64,000 bases of DNA from Hyphomicrobiales bacterium (GCA_004144595.1 SEEM01000015.1:1-64000); one strand, 5' to 3'. Positions 44,334 to 54,026 are shown, numbered from the stretch's first letter. Made by a program: numbers and translations. The notes: generated from the sequence alone by a model not told the origin.

Positions 44334-45227
44334 TCAGCCGGCGCGGCGTTCGGCCCGCGCGATCAGCTTGGTGATCCGCCGGATCATGTCCTTGCTGCCG
44401 AGCAGCGGCGCATGGCCCTGGCCGGGCGCGGTGAAGGTTTCGCAGTCGGGATGGCGCTCCGCCATCTCCTCCAGGGTCTTCTCGGCCAGAAGGTCGGAAT
44501 TGGCGCCGCGGATCGCCAGCAATGGCACGGCCTTGAGTGCGTCGAAATAGGGCCAGAGCACCGGCAGCGGCGCTTCGAGATCGAGCTCCTCCAGCACCTT
44601 CATCAGCTTGACGTCGTAATCGGGCTTGATCGCCCCGTCGCGATCCGTCCAGGTGCGACGTGCCATCATCTCCCATTCCGCCTCGCCGAGGATGGGGAAT
44701 TGCTGGTCTGAGAGCCGCTTCAGGATCTCGGCGCCTTCCTGGAAGCTGCGCGGCACCGGCAGCTTGCCGACATAGCCCCGAATGCGCAGCAGGCCGCGCG
44801 CATCGATTACCGGGCCGACATCGTTGAAGACGACACCGCGGATCGTCGCGGGCCGCGCCGCCGCCAGCGCCATGGTCAATAGGCCGCCGCGCGAGGTGCC
44901 GACGAACACGGCCCGCTCGATGCCACCGGCGACGAGCACCTGGATGAGGTCGTCGAGCTCGACGCGGATATCGTAATTCTTCCAGTTTTTATCATATTCG
45001 GAGAGCCCGCGGCCGCGATAGTCGAGTGCCAGCACGCGGCGCGGCCTGGCCGCGTCTTCGGCAAGGGTCAGGGCCAGTTCGTGAAAATCGGCGGCGGTAC
45101 GGGCGAAGCCGGGCAGGCAGACGACCGGCAACGCGTTTGGGGCAAGCGGCCCGTAATCGCGAAAATGCAGCTTGAGCCCGTCGCTGGCACTGACGAAGCG
45201 GGAGGTGAAGCCGGATTCGGACGTCAT
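44334..45227 (-). CDS. Alpha/beta hydrolase
   Basis: A 297-residue single-domain hydrolase. The oxyanion region is LPGFARTAADF, the nucleophile elbow GTSRGG gives the catalytic serine, and GQGHAP near the C-terminus gives the histidine. A WPYFDAL...LLAIRGANSDLL segment is the usual acid-residue strand. The ATG at 45227 is used, with a GTG start 12 codons upstream less likely. The gene faces the HhH membrane protein gene and stops 6 bases from it. The substrate is unknown. Confidence 0.88.
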   Translation of the reverse strand: MTSESGFTSRFVSASDGLKLHFRDYGPLAPNALPVVCLPGFARTAADFHELALTLAEDAARPRRVLALDYRGRGLSEYDKNWKNYDIRVELDDLIQVLVAGGIERAVFVGTSRGGLLTMALAAARPATIRGVVFNDVGPVIDARGLLRIRGYVGKLPVPRSFQEGAEILKRLSDQQFPILGEAEWEMMARRTWTDRDGAIKPDYDVKLMKVLEELDLEAPLPVLWPYFDALKAVPLLAIRGANSDLLAEKTLEEMAERHPDCETFTAPGQGHAPLLGSKDMIRRITKLIARAERRAG

Positions 45228-45457
45228 GACGGACTCAAAAAGGCAGGCGCGGCGGAAGCGCACCTAACCATGGCCACGCCAGGCATGAAAGCCGGCTTTC
45301 GGATCAGGACGCGCGCCAGCGACGCAACTCGTCAATGCAAGGGTTGAACTGGTCGAGGTCCCTCGGCGTGAGCACCGAAAGGAAATCGCGGCCTACGGCG
45401 AGGGACGGCTTACCGCCGAATCGGTCGGTAGCGCCAAGCCCTGATGGCGAGCAACCT

Positions 45458-47536
45458 TCAGTCCCGCTTGCCGCCCCGCTTCAGGTCGTAATCGATCAGA
45501 TAGGCCGTGCGCTGGTTCAGGCGCTCTCGATAGACCTGCAGGTTCTCCATCACCCGCTGGACGTAGTTGCGCGTCTCGGAAAAGGGGATGCGCTCGACCC
45601 AGTCGACGGCGTCGACCTCCGGATCGCGCGGGTCGCCATAGGCGGCGATCCATTTCCTCACATTGGGCGAGCCGGCATTATACGCGGCGAAAGTCAGGAT
45701 ATAGGAGCCGCGCCACTCCTTGAGCAGGTCGTTGAGATGGGCCGCGCCCATCCGCGCCGCATAGAGCGGGTCTTCCCCGAGCTTGTCCCAATCGAAGGGC
45801 AGGCTGGCGCGCCTGGCTGTCTCGCGCGCCGTCGCCGGCATCATCTGCATCAGCCCGCGCGCGCCGGCGCCGGACATCGCGGTCGGGTCGAAGGCGCTCT
45901 CCTGTCGCGCGATCGCATGGACGATCGCCCGCTCCATCGGATCGCCGAGCACGTCGAAATTGGGGATGCCGTTGACCGGATAGGCCGTCATATCGAGCGG
46001 GAAGCCGCGTTGCAGGGCGGCTTTGCCGATGCCGACCTGTGCGCGTGCATCCGTTTCGCGGTGGGCGATGGCCGCGATGGCCTCCAGCGCTTCGGTGGTA
46101 TGCAGGCGCTGGGCCAGGTCGTTGAGCATCAGCGTCGCGAGATCGCGTTGGCCGATGCGGTAGAGCAGGCGCACGGCGCGGTGGCCGGGCAGCGTCTCCA
46201 GGCCGGCAGCCACCGTGCGCCGCAGCGGCAGGTCGGGAAGGCCGAGTTTCGCCCGCGCCAGTTGCCCGTAATAGGCGACGGGCTGCTCCGCGGCCTTGCC
46301 GAAGGCGGCTTTGGCCTCCTCGGCCTTTCCGAGGTCTTCATAGGCGCGACCCTGCCAATAGGCGGCGCGCGCGACCGAGATCGGCGTCTCCGCGATGATT
46401 GCGGCCGCATCGAAATGCTTGAGCGCGACATCAGGCTTCTTGAGAAAGCGCAGTGCCAGGAAGCCGGCATGCCATTCGGCCTCGATCCGCTCGGCCGGAT
46501 CCTCGGCGCCGTGGCCCGACGAAACCTCGTAGGCCTTCTGCGGCTGGCCGGCGTCTAGCAGCTTGCGCGAGATGATGCGCCGCTCCTCCCACCAGCCGTC
46601 GCCATCGCCGAGCAGGGCCGGATCGCGCGGGATCGCCGTCAGCGCTTTCACCGCGTCATCGAGCTTGTCGCCACGGCGCGCCTGCTGGGCCTGCAGGAAG
46701 GCGAAGGAGACATCGCCGTGCAGCGAGGCGGGCACCGCTGAAATCAGCTTCTCGGAGATCGGCCGGCGCGCCTTGGCGCTGGCGAGCCGCGCCTTGGCCA
46801 GCACGATATAATCGGCCGAGACGCGGGCGGCATTGCGCAGGGCCGCCTCGCCATTTTCGCGGAACAGGAAGCGCTCGGTGCGCAGGCGATGGTCATCCCT
46901 GGTCAGAACGGCCTCGAACGCGCCGAGCACGATCTTTTCCAGCGCCTGTCCAAAGGAATCCTTGCGCCAGCTCTCGCGGACGAGCGCGGTGGCCTCTTCG
47001 ACCTTGGCTTCGTCCTTCAGAGCCAGCGCCAGCGCGATCCGCCCGGCCGGCGAAATCGGCTTCTGCCCATGGAAGAAGGCGCGCACGATCGCCGGGCTCT
47101 TCTTCTCGGCGATCAGCGCCTCCTCGGCGCGGCGTCGAAAACGGGTCGTGGCCGGATAGTTCGGGTGCTCGCGCAGAAACGCGTCGATTCGCAGAAAGGG
47201 CACAGCGCCGGCATTGGCATGGATCGCGACCCATTCGAGCAGAGAGCGCGCCGACCGGTCCTCGATTCGGGCCGCGAGATCGTCGCCCTCCGCCAGCGCG
47301 CCTCGGCGATAGGCAGCGACAGCCGTTGTCACGGCCTCGATATCGATCGTGCTCTCGGCCCGCTGGGCGTTGGGCGGGTAGGGCGGCAGCGTGCTCGTGG
47401 TCTCGACATCACCGAGCATGGCGAGCTTGCGCTGGGTCGCGAGCATGCCGTCATCGCCCGCCTGCGTCGTCGAGGCGGAGAGGAGGGCAGGCAGCAGCAA
47501 GCCGATCAGTCTCCTCGCGGCGGCAGGCGAGGCCAT
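45458..47536 (-). CDS. slt: Soluble lytic murein transglycosylase
   Basis: A 692-residue periplasmic enzyme that cleaves peptidoglycan glycan strands to anhydromuropeptides. Residues 1-27 form a signal peptide (MASPAAARRL start, TTQAG end). Tandem helical repeats fill the middle (about 50-510). The C-terminal SLT domain (about 520-650) carries the catalytic glutamate in AIARQESAFDP, plus ARGLMQMMPATA and the FAAYNAGSPNV motif. The start at 47536 has GGAG 9 bases upstream. A more upstream ATG at 47563 has no ribosome site. It is divergent from dapA. Confidence 0.92.
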   Translation of the reverse strand: MASPAAARRLIGLLLPALLSASTTQAGDDGMLATQRKLAMLGDVETTSTLPPYPPNAQRAESTIDIEAVTTAVAAYRRGALAEGDDLAARIEDRSARSLLEWVAIHANAGAVPFLRIDAFLREHPNYPATTRFRRRAEEALIAEKKSPAIVRAFFHGQKPISPAGRIALALALKDEAKVEEATALVRESWRKDSFGQALEKIVLGAFEAVLTRDDHRLRTERFLFRENGEAALRNAARVSADYIVLAKARLASAKARRPISEKLISAVPASLHGDVSFAFLQAQQARRGDKLDDAVKALTAIPRDPALLGDGDGWWEERRIISRKLLDAGQPQKAYEVSSGHGAEDPAERIEAEWHAGFLALRFLKKPDVALKHFDAAAIIAETPISVARAAYWQGRAYEDLGKAEEAKAAFGKAAEQPVAYYGQLARAKLGLPDLPLRRTVAAGLETLPGHRAVRLLYRIGQRDLATLMLNDLAQRLHTTEALEAIAAIAHRETDARAQVGIGKAALQRGFPLDMTAYPVNGIPNFDVLGDPMERAIVHAIARQESAFDPTAMSGAGARGLMQMMPATARETARRASLPFDWDKLGEDPLYAARMGAAHLNDLLKEWRGSYILTFAAYNAGSPNVRKWIAAYGDPRDPEVDAVDWVERIPFSETRNYVQRVMENLQVYRERLNQRTAYLIDYDLKRGGKRD

Positions 47537-47704
47537 GGCGGAACTCCAGGCGCGTATGAACATCGGTCGATGGTCGGCCAAGGGGGTTTATGAAGGCTTA
47601 ACCATGAGGCCACGCATTTTCATGGCTTGCCGGCTTTGCCTTGGCGACACGACGGTTTATGTGTGGCGGCCCCGCAACCCGCGTTTTCGTCCCAGGACCG
47701 TCCC

Positions 47705-48598
47705 ATGACCAAGCACATTGCCTTCACCGGCTCGATGCCCGCTCTGGTCACGCCGTTCAAAGCCGGCAAGGTCGACGAGGACGCCCTGCGTGCATTGGTC
47801 GAATGGCAGATCGGAAACGGCTCGACCGGGCTCGTGCCGGTCGGCACCACCGGCGAGAGCCCGACGCTCTCCCATGAAGAGCACAAGCGCGTCGTCGAGA
47901 TCGTCATCGACCAGAACAAGCGCCGCGTCCCGGTCATCGCCGGAGCCGGTTCGAACAACACGATCGAGGCGATCGACCTCGCCGTCCATGCCGAGAAGGC
48001 AGGCGCCGATGCCGTGCTCGTGGTCACGCCCTATTACAACAAGCCGACCCAGGAGGGCATGTACCAGCACTTCAAGGCGGTGAACGATGCGGTCGGCATT
48101 CCGATCATCATCTACAACATCCCGCCGCGATCGGTTGTGGACATGTCGGTGGAGACGATGGCGCGGCTCTACGAGCTCAAGAACATCGCCGGGGTGAAGG
48201 ATGCCACCGCCAACCTTGCCCGCGTCTCGCAGCAGCGCCACGCCATGGGGCCGGATTTCATCCAGCTCTCCGGCGAGGACATGACCGCGCTCGCCTATAT
48301 GGCAGCTGGCGGCCATGGCTGCATCTCGGTCGTCGCCAATGTCGCGCCGCGCCTCTGCGCCGACCTGATGGAGGCTGTCCAGAAGGGCGACTATGCCGGC
48401 GCGCTGAAGGTGCAGGACCGGCTGGTGCCGCTCCATGACGCGATCTTCAAGGAGCCCGGCCTCGCCGGCGCCAAGCATGGCCTCGCGCTGCTCGGCCGCA
48501 TCGAGGAGGAGGTTCGCCTGCCGCTGATGCCGGTCACCCCGGCGACGGGCATGGTTATCCGCGAGGCCATGGTTTTCGCCGGGCTGGTGAATGCCTAG
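47705..48598 (+). CDS. dapA: 4-hydroxy-tetrahydrodipicolinate synthase
   Basis: Condenses aspartate semialdehyde with pyruvate, the first committed step to diaminopimelate and lysine. A 297-residue TIM barrel, exact family length. The GTTGES motif (T48-T49) and the Schiff-base lysine in [10 protein letters not shown] (K165), with the conserved tyrosine in IIIYNIP (Y137), are intact. The ATG at 47705 begins [18 protein letters not shown]. An open frame further upstream lacks a start signal. The diaminopimelate it makes feeds the wall that the neighbouring Slt remodels. Confidence 0.96.
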   Translation: MTKHIAFTGSMPALVTPFKAGKVDEDALRALVEWQIGNGSTGLVPVGTTGESPTLSHEEHKRVVEIVIDQNKRRVPVIAGAGSNNTIEAIDLAVHAEKAGADAVLVVTPYYNKPTQEGMYQHFKAVNDAVGIPIIIYNIPPRSVVDMSVETMARLYELKNIAGVKDATANLARVSQQRHAMGPDFIQLSGEDMTALAYMAAGGHGCISVVANVAPRLCADLMEAVQKGDYAGALKVQDRLVPLHDAIFKEPGLAGAKHGLALLGRIEEEVRLPLMPVTPATGMVIREAMVFAGLVNA

Positions 48599-48607
48599 AT
48601 AGGATAG

Positions 48608-48636
48608 AGTGACCGCGCCGGACAGGCGCGGTCGCT
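48608..48636. terminator. Hairpin after dapA (terminator-like, no T-run)
   Basis: A 9-bp perfect stem GACCGCGCC/GGCGCGGTC with a 5-base loop, extended to 12 pairs with one G-T wobble, begins 10 bases after the dapA stop. It lacks a T-run, so strength is uncertain. Confidence 0.5.
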
Positions 48637-48763
48637 CGCTTGCCGCTCGCGGCCGGCGAAAGAATGATAAGGTCTGCGGTTTCAGGAGCTTGGGTGCCGA
48701 TCCCGAATCGGGTTCTCAGGCTCTGGCGCCCCCGGCCACACAGCATGGATTCAGCGGAACGGC

Positions 48764-49237
48764 ATGAAGAAACCTGATCCGGAGCGCTATCGTCTGGCGG
48801 CTGATAACCGCAAGGCGCGCTTCAACTACGAGATCAAGGAAACCGTGGAGGCGGGCATCGCCTTGCAGGGGACCGAGATCAAGTCGTTGCGCGGCGGCAA
48901 GGCGACGATCAGCGAGAGCTATGCCGGCCCGATGGGGACGGAGCTCTTCCTGTTCAACGCCCATATTCCTGAATATCTTGAGGCGAACCGCTTCAATCAC
49001 GAGGTCCGCCGGCCCCGCAAGCTGCTGCTCCACAGGCGGGAGATCAACAAGCTGATGGGCGCGGTCCAGCGCGAGGGCATGGCCCTGATCCCGCTCAAGG
49101 TCTATTTCAACGACAGGGGCCGGGCGAAAGTCGAGCTCGGTCTCGGCAAGGGCAAGAAGCTCCACGACAAGCGCGAGACCGAGAAAGAGCGCGACTGGAA
49201 CCGCGACAAGCAGCGGCTGCTGAAGAACGGCGGATAG
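48764..49237 (+). CDS. smpB: SsrA-binding protein
   Basis: Binds tmRNA and carries it to stalled ribosomes in trans-translation. A 157-residue protein of standard length. Visible motifs are [20 protein letters not shown], the [12 protein letters not shown] segment, [13 protein letters not shown] and the basic tail with [18 protein letters not shown], which is needed for ribosome entry. The ssrA RNA gene itself is not in this window. Confidence 0.97.
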   Translation: MKKPDPERYRLAADNRKARFNYEIKETVEAGIALQGTEIKSLRGGKATISESYAGPMGTELFLFNAHIPEYLEANRFNHEVRRPRKLLLHRREINKLMGAVQREGMALIPLKVYFNDRGRAKVELGLGKGKKLHDKRETEKERDWNRDKQRLLKNGG

Positions 49238-49248
49238 GCCGTCGGGCC

Positions 49249-49339
49249 GTCAAGCTCGGGCTTGACCCGAGCATCCCGGAAACCAACTGCCTTTCGTCTT
49301 GAGCTCCTCGGGTCTACGCTTCGCTTAGTCCGAGATGAC
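49249..49339. repeat. REP-like palindromic repeat, copy D
   Basis: A 91-base element in the opposite orientation to copies A and B. It starts GTCAAGCTCGGGCTTGACC and ends GAGATGAC. It lies between the converging ends of smpB and the NYN-domain gene. Confidence 0.85.
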
Positions 49340-49348
49340 GTCGGCCTG

Positions 49349-49987
49349 TCATCCCTCCGCCGGCTCGTCGCCCTGCCGAATGCCGTAGCGGCGCTCCAGC
49401 GACGGGTTGCCGGGAGTTCCCGGTGGTCCGCCAGCAGCCCCCGCGCTGCGGCCGGCGCGCTCGGCCGGGTCGCGGCCGATCTTCTGCATAAGGTGAGCGA
49501 GATCGACGAACTCGTCGCATTGCCGGCGCAACTCGTCGGAGACCATCGGCGGGTTGGTCGAGATCGTCGAGACCACCGAAACCTTCACACCCTTGCGCTG
49601 CACCGCCTCGACCAGCGGGCGGAAATCGCCGTCGCCCGAGAACAGGTAGATCTGGTCGAGATGCGGCGAGAGCTCCAGCATCTCGATCGCCAGCTCGATA
49701 TCCATGTTGCCCTTGACGCGGCGCCGGCCGGTGGCGTCGGTGAACTCCTTCGCAGCCTTGGTTATGACCCGGTAGCCGTTGTAGTCGAGCCAATCGACCA
49801 GCGGCCGGATCGACGAGTACTCCTCGCTCTCGATCAGCGTCGTGAAATAAAAGGCGCGGATCAGGTTGCCGCGCCCCTGAAACTCCCGCAGCAGGCGCCG
49901 ATAGTCCATGTCGAAGCCGAGCTGCTTGGAAGTTGCGTAGAGATTGGCGCCATCGATGAACAGCGCGATGCGCGGTGCGGCGCTCAT
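49349..49987 (-). CDS. NYN domain-containing protein (LabA/DUF88 family)
   Basis: A 212-residue member of the PIN-like NYN RNase superfamily. The N-terminus ALFIDGANLY with the first acidic residue, the middle KGNMDIELAIEML and FSGDGDFRPLVEAVQRKG with further acidic residues mark the metal-dependent nuclease core (about residues 5-165). The C-terminal tail (170-212) is low-complexity, Gly/Pro-rich. Targets are unknown, but RNA or RNP substrates fit the family. The ATG at 49987 has AGGAG 8 bases upstream. A GTG at 49996 is an alternative. Confidence 0.88.
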   Translation of the reverse strand: MSAAPRIALFIDGANLYATSKQLGFDMDYRRLLREFQGRGNLIRAFYFTTLIESEEYSSIRPLVDWLDYNGYRVITKAAKEFTDATGRRRVKGNMDIELAIEMLELSPHLDQIYLFSGDGDFRPLVEAVQRKGVKVSVVSTISTNPPMVSDELRRQCDEFVDLAHLMQKIGRDPAERAGRSAGAAGGPPGTPGNPSLERRYGIRQGDEPAEG

Positions 49988-50001
49988 GACAATCACTCCT
50001 G

Positions 50002-50016
50002 CTTAAATATCTTAAG
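50002..50016. promoter_or_regulatory. Small palindrome at the NYN gene start
   Basis: CTTAA and TTAAG arms with a 5-base spacer lie 15 bases before the NYN start codon, just upstream of its AGGAG. The surroundings are AT-rich for this genome. It may be an operator or simply part of a weak promoter. Confidence 0.35.
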
Positions 50017-50125
50017 TCTTCAAAATGGGCGCTAAACGCGTCCTGACAATGTCGTTTCACGACTGAAATTTGACAAGTTTCGAGAATGGCCGTGGCACAC
50101 TGACGCAGCTTGATCGTCCGCTACG

Positions 50126-50671
50126 TCAGGGCCGCATACGAGCCGGATTTCCGACCGCCGTGGCTCCGGCTGGTATGTCGCGCGTCACCACGCTGCCCGC
50201 ACCGATGATGGCATCGTCGCCGATCGTGACGCCCGGCAGAATGATCGCGCCGCCACCAATCCAGACATTGCGCCCGATCACGACCGGGCGTCCGAATTCA
50301 AGCATCTGCCGGCGCTCAGCAGGGTCGCGCGGATGATCCGCGGTCAGGATCTGCACGCCGGGGCCGATCTGCGTGCCGTCCCCGATGGAGACCGCAACGA
50401 CATCCAGGATGATGCAGTTGAAATTGAGAAAGACGCCATCGCCGAGGCTGATGTTGTAGCCGTAGTCGCAATGGAAGGGCGGGCGGATGACGACGTTGCG
50501 CCCGACTTGGCCGAGGGCTTCGCGCAGGAGCGGCAGCCGCGCTTCCGGCGTCGCAGCCGTGGCGTTGAAGCGCTCCATCCAGGCGCTGATGCGGCGGTTG
50601 TCGGCGATGAGCTCCGGGCTGTCGGCGCGGTAGAGTTCGCCGGCCAGCATCTTGTCCTTCTCGCTGCGCAT
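50126..50671 (-). CDS. Sugar O-acetyltransferase (maltose/galactoside acetyltransferase family)
   Basis: A 181-residue left-handed beta-helix acyltransferase. The N-terminal MRSEKDKMLAGELYRADSPEL is the Maa/NodL/LacA leader. It is followed by hexapeptide repeats including PPFHCDYGYNISLGDGVFLNFN, the acetyl-CoA and catalytic-histidine strand TADHPRDPAER, and GRNVWIGGGAIILPGVTIGDD. The ATG at 50671 has GGAGG 6 bases upstream. Sugar specificity is unknown. It lies 17 bases after era on the same strand. Confidence 0.9.
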   Translation of the reverse strand: MRSEKDKMLAGELYRADSPELIADNRRISAWMERFNATAATPEARLPLLREALGQVGRNVVIRPPFHCDYGYNISLGDGVFLNFNCIILDVVAVSIGDGTQIGPGVQILTADHPRDPAERRQMLEFGRPVVIGRNVWIGGGAIILPGVTIGDDAIIGAGSVVTRDIPAGATAVGNPARMRP

Positions 50672-50688
50672 CGCGGCCTCCGCGGGGC

Positions 50689-51606
50689 TCAACCTTTGCC
50701 CTTCGGGAATTCCAGCCCCATCTCGCGATAGCGCTCCGGGTCGTCGCTCCAGTTCTCGCGCACCTTCACGAACAGGAAGAGATGGACCTTGGCCTCGGCG
50801 GCTTCCGCGATCTCGATGCGGGCCTTCTGGCCGATCGCCTTGATCGTCTGGCCGCCTTCGCCGAGCACGATCTTCCGCTGGCCCTCGCGCTCGACATAGA
50901 TCGTCTGCTCGATGCGGACGGAGCCGTCCGTCTTCTGCTGCCAGCTTTCGGTCTCGACCGTCGAGCGATACGGCAGTTCGTCATGCAGCCGCTCGAACAT
51001 CTTCTCGCGGGTGATCTCTGCGGCGAGGAAGCGTAGCGGTGCGTCGGAGATCTGGTCCTCCGGATAGAGCCAGGGCCCGAGCGGAAGGCGCTTTTCCAGC
51101 CAGGCCAGCATGTCCTTGACGCCGTAGCCGGTCAGCGCTGCGACCATGAAGGTCGTTTCGAAGCTGCCTCGCTCGTTCACCTTGGCGGTGATTTCGAGCA
51201 GCTTCTCCTTCGGCACCGTGTCGATCTTGTTGAGGATGAGGAATTTCGGCTGCTTCAGCTCGGCAAGCCGCTCGAACAGCGCCGTGTTCTCCTCATGGTC
51301 GAAGCGCGCGACGTCGATCAGCACGCCGATCAGGTCGGCGTCGGTGGCGCCGCCCCAGGCGCTCGTCACCATCGCGCGGTCGAGCCGGCGCTTGGGTGCG
51401 AAGATGCCGGGCGTGTCGACGAAGATGATCTGCGCGGTGCCGGAGAGCGCGATGCCGCGCACCTGCGTGCGGGTCGTCTGCACCTTGCGCGAGACGATCG
51501 AGATCTTGGCGCCGACGAGCTGGTTCAGCAACGTCGACTTGCCGGCGTTCGGCGCGCCGATCAGCGCGACGAAGCCGCAGCGCGTGGCTTGATCGGATTC
51601 AGACAT
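50689..51606 (-). CDS. era: GTPase Era
   Basis: A 305-residue ribosome-assembly GTPase that binds 16S rRNA. G1 is GAPNAGKST, G3 DTPG, G4 NKID, and the C-terminal KH domain includes GEGGQTIKAIGQKARIEI. The start ATG at 51606 overlaps the end of rnc by 8 bases, a coupled arrangement common in bacteria. The longer open frame upstream lies inside rnc and is not used. Confidence 0.96.
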   Translation of the reverse strand: MSESDQATRCGFVALIGAPNAGKSTLLNQLVGAKISIVSRKVQTTRTQVRGIALSGTAQIIFVDTPGIFAPKRRLDRAMVTSAWGGATDADLIGVLIDVARFDHEENTALFERLAELKQPKFLILNKIDTVPKEKLLEITAKVNERGSFETTFMVAALTGYGVKDMLAWLEKRLPLGPWLYPEDQISDAPLRFLAAEITREKMFERLHDELPYRSTVETESWQQKTDGSVRIEQTIYVEREGQRKIVLGEGGQTIKAIGQKARIEIAEAAEAKVHLFLFVKVRENWSDDPERYREMGLEFPKGKG

Positions 51607-52330
51607 TCTCGCTTTCCGGGTTTTCGTTCCACAGGCCCTCTCGTCTGAGAAAGGCTTCGGCCGCGGCCTGCTCGGCCAGTCGCTTGGAGGGGCCGCGCGC
51701 TTCTGCGTCGGCGAGCCCCGTGATCTTGGCGGCAACGACGAAGACCGGCGCGTGATCGGGGCCGGAGCGGCCGCGCTCGCTATAGGTCGGCGTCGGGTAG
51801 CCCTTGCCTTGCGCCCATTCCTGCAGCGCGGTCTTGGCGTCGCGTAAAGGTCGGACCGGCTTCAGCATGCGCTCACCGAAGGCGCGCTCGATCAGCGCGC
51901 GCGCCGCTTCGTAGCCGCCGTCGATGAAGACCGCGCCGATGATAGCCTCGCAGGCATCGGCCAGGATCGCCCTGTTCTTGCGGGCGCCGCCGAGGATCTC
52001 GCCTTCGCCGAGCCGCATGAACTGGCCGAGGTGCCAGCCTTCCGCTACCTCGGCGCAGGTCTCCTTGCGCACGAGATCGGCGAGCCGGCGCGAGAGATTG
52101 CCTTCCTCCGACTGGGGGAAATGCCGGAACAGCAGCTCGGCGACTGACAGGCCGAGAACCCGGTCGCCGAGGAATTCGAGACGCTGGTAGCTGGCGAGGC
52201 GCGAATCCTCCGCGCTCATATGAGTCAGCGCCGTGGCGAGCAGGCTCTGGTCCGCAAAGCGATACCCGAGCGCGGCTTCGAGCCGCGCCGTATCTGGGGC
52301 CTTGCGCCCGCCGTCGCCCACCTTGCTCAC
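51599..52330 (-). CDS. rnc: Ribonuclease III
   Basis: Cleaves double-stranded RNA, including rRNA precursors. The signature RLEFLGDRVLGLSVAELLF is intact, and the C-terminal dsRNA-binding domain (about 165-235) includes GPSKRLAEQAAAEAFL. The start is taken as GTG at 52330, giving 243 residues and a 4-base GTGA overlap with the lepB stop. An in-frame ATG at 52375 would lie 49 bases inside lepB and is less likely. Confidence 0.93.
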   Translation of the reverse strand: MSKVGDGGRKAPDTARLEAALGYRFADQSLLATALTHMSAEDSRLASYQRLEFLGDRVLGLSVAELLFRHFPQSEEGNLSRRLADLVRKETCAEVAEGWHLGQFMRLGEGEILGGARKNRAILADACEAIIGAVFIDGGYEAARALIERAFGERMLKPVRPLRDAKTALQEWAQGKGYPTPTYSERGRSGPDHAPVFVVAAKITGLADAEARGPSKRLAEQAAAEAFLRREGLWNENPESENV

Positions 52331-53094
52331 TTGATGGTGCTGAACAGACGGTTCCAGCGAACCGTATACGGCCATTCCCAGATCTTCCAGGCGGAGGCCC
52401 CATCCTCGATCGAGAAGAAGATGATCTCGGCCCGCCCGACGAAGTTCTCAAACGGCACGAAGCCGACGCTGCGGTCGCGCGAGTCCAGCGAATTGTCGCG
52501 GTTGTCGCCCATCATGAAGAAATGGCCGGGCGGCACGGTGAAGACCTGCGTGTTGTCGAAGGTGCCGGTATCGCCCTCGCGCTCGATGATCTGGTGGCTG
52601 ACGCCATTGGGCAGCGTCTCGCGATACTGGATCGTGGGAGCGCTGCGTCCCCAGTTGTCGGCGGTCACGTAATCGGCGATGCGCTCGCGCTTCACCGGCT
52701 GGTTGTTGATGTGCAGGATGCCGTCGATCATCTGGATGCGGTCGCCCGGCAGGCCGATGACGCGCTTGATGTAGTCGGTCGAATTGTCGCTTGGCAGCTT
52801 GAACACGGCGATGTCGCCGCGCTTGGGCTCTGCTGCCCAGACCCGGCCGGAGAACAGCGGCGGGCTGAACGGGACCGAGTGCTTCGAATAGCCGTAGGTG
52901 TATTTCGACACGAACAGGTAGTCGCCGATCAGCAGCGTCGGAATTAGCGAACCCGAGGGGATGTTGAAGGGCTGGAACAGCAGGGTGCGGATGACGAGCG
53001 CGATGAGCAGCGCCTGGACGACGACCTTGATCGTCTCGAGGACGCCGCCCTCTTCCTTGGCCGCCTTGCTTTTGCTGTCGACGTCGTTGGCCAC
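52327..53094 (-). CDS. lepB: Signal peptidase I
   Basis: A 255-residue membrane protease that removes signal peptides from exported proteins. One membrane helix (about 22-40) precedes the catalytic serine S49 in PSGSLIPTL and the catalytic lysine K110 in YIKRVIGLPGD. The later GDNRDNSLDSR box is the family's fourth motif. The position after the serine is leucine where methionine is usual. The start codon is GTG at 53094 with AGGAGC 7-8 bases before it. Confidence 0.94.
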   Translation of the reverse strand: MANDVDSKSKAAKEEGGVLETIKVVVQALLIALVIRTLLFQPFNIPSGSLIPTLLIGDYLFVSKYTYGYSKHSVPFSPPLFSGRVWAAEPKRGDIAVFKLPSDNSTDYIKRVIGLPGDRIQMIDGILHINNQPVKRERIADYVTADNWGRSAPTIQYRETLPNGVSHQIIEREGDTGTFDNTQVFTVPPGHFFMMGDNRDNSLDSRDRSVGFVPFENFVGRAEIIFFSIEDGASAWKIWEWPYTVRWNRLFSTIK

Positions 53095-53312
53095 GCGGGC
53101 GCTCCTGAGGCTGCAATCCAGCGCGCGGTCTAGCCGACTATCGCGCCTGCGACAACGCGCAAGAGCGGCATGGCAGGGTGTCGATGAATGTCAAATGCGA
53201 AACCGGGGCGGGAAAACAGCGAGAACAAGGCGACTGACATGCGGCAAGACGATTGACGACCACGGCTTTCAGGAACAGCATCGTCCTTGCGCGACACTGG
53301 GGGGTATCGTTC

Positions 53313-54026
53313 ATGAGCACGAAGAAACTAGCTGCCGAAGCCATCGGCACGTTCTGGCTGACCTTTGCCGGTTGCGGCAGCGCGGTCATCGCCGCCGGAT
53401 TTCCCAATGTCGGTATCGGGTTGCTCGGCGTCTCGCTGGCCTTTGGCCTGACCGTCGTGACGATGGCCTACGCGATCGGCCATATCTCGGGCTGCCATCT
53501 CAATCCCGCGGTGACGGTCGGTCTCGCGGCCGGCGGGCGGTTCCCGGCAGGGCAGGTCGTTCCCTACATCATCGCGCAGGTTGCCGGCGCGATCGTGGCT
53601 GCGGGCCTCCTTTATCTCATCGCGCGCGGCGCGCCGGGCTTCGATCTTGCCGGCGGCTTCGCCTCGAACGGCTATGCCGAGCATTCGCCCGGCAAGTACA
53701 ACCTCGTCTCGGCCTTCCTGATGGAAGTCGTGATGACCATGATGTTCCTGTTCATCATCATGGGCTCGACCCATGGCAAGGCGCCGGCCGGCTTCGCTCC
53801 GCTGGCGATCGGCCTCGGTCTCTGCCTGATCCATCTCGTCAGCATCCCGGTGACGAACACGTCGGTGAACCCGGCCCGCAGCACCGGCCCGGCGCTCTTC
53901 GTCGGCAGCTGGGCACTCCAGCAGCTCTGGCTGTTCTGGCTGGCGCCCCTGATCGGCGGCGTCCTCGGCGGCGTGATCTATCGCTGGCTGAGCGACGAGC
54001 CCAGCGGCGAAGTCACCGGCCGCTGA
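53313..54026 (+). CDS. aqpZ: Aquaporin Z-type water channel
   Basis: A 237-residue six-helix channel of the MIP family. The two NPA boxes are HLNPAVTVG and [10 protein letters not shown], and the selectivity residues around GHISGCHLN and the STG of the second box fit water-selective AqpZ rather than GlpF. The start ATG at 53313 gives the family's usual N-terminus [15 protein letters not shown]. It stands alone on the plus strand between lepB and acpS, which both lie on the minus strand. Confidence 0.94.
   Translation: MSTKKLAAEAIGTFWLTFAGCGSAVIAAGFPNVGIGLLGVSLAFGLTVVTMAYAIGHISGCHLNPAVTVGLAAGGRFPAGQVVPYIIAQVAGAIVAAGLLYLIARGAPGFDLAGGFASNGYAEHSPGKYNLVSAFLMEVVMTMMFLFIIMGSTHGKAPAGFAPLAIGLGLCLIHLVSIPVTNTSVNPARSTGPALFVGSWALQQLWLFWLAPLIGGVLGGVIYRWLSDEPSGEVTGR

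Noticed and set aside
45304..45478. Open minus-strand frame of ~58 codons after the slt gene, with protein-like residues (FGGKPSLAVGRDFL).
   Set aside because: It has no ATG, GTG or TTG start in a usable place and no ribosome site, and it is bounded upstream by a stop inside slt. In GC-rich DNA such a length occurs by chance. It might be a gene remnant, but I cannot show that.
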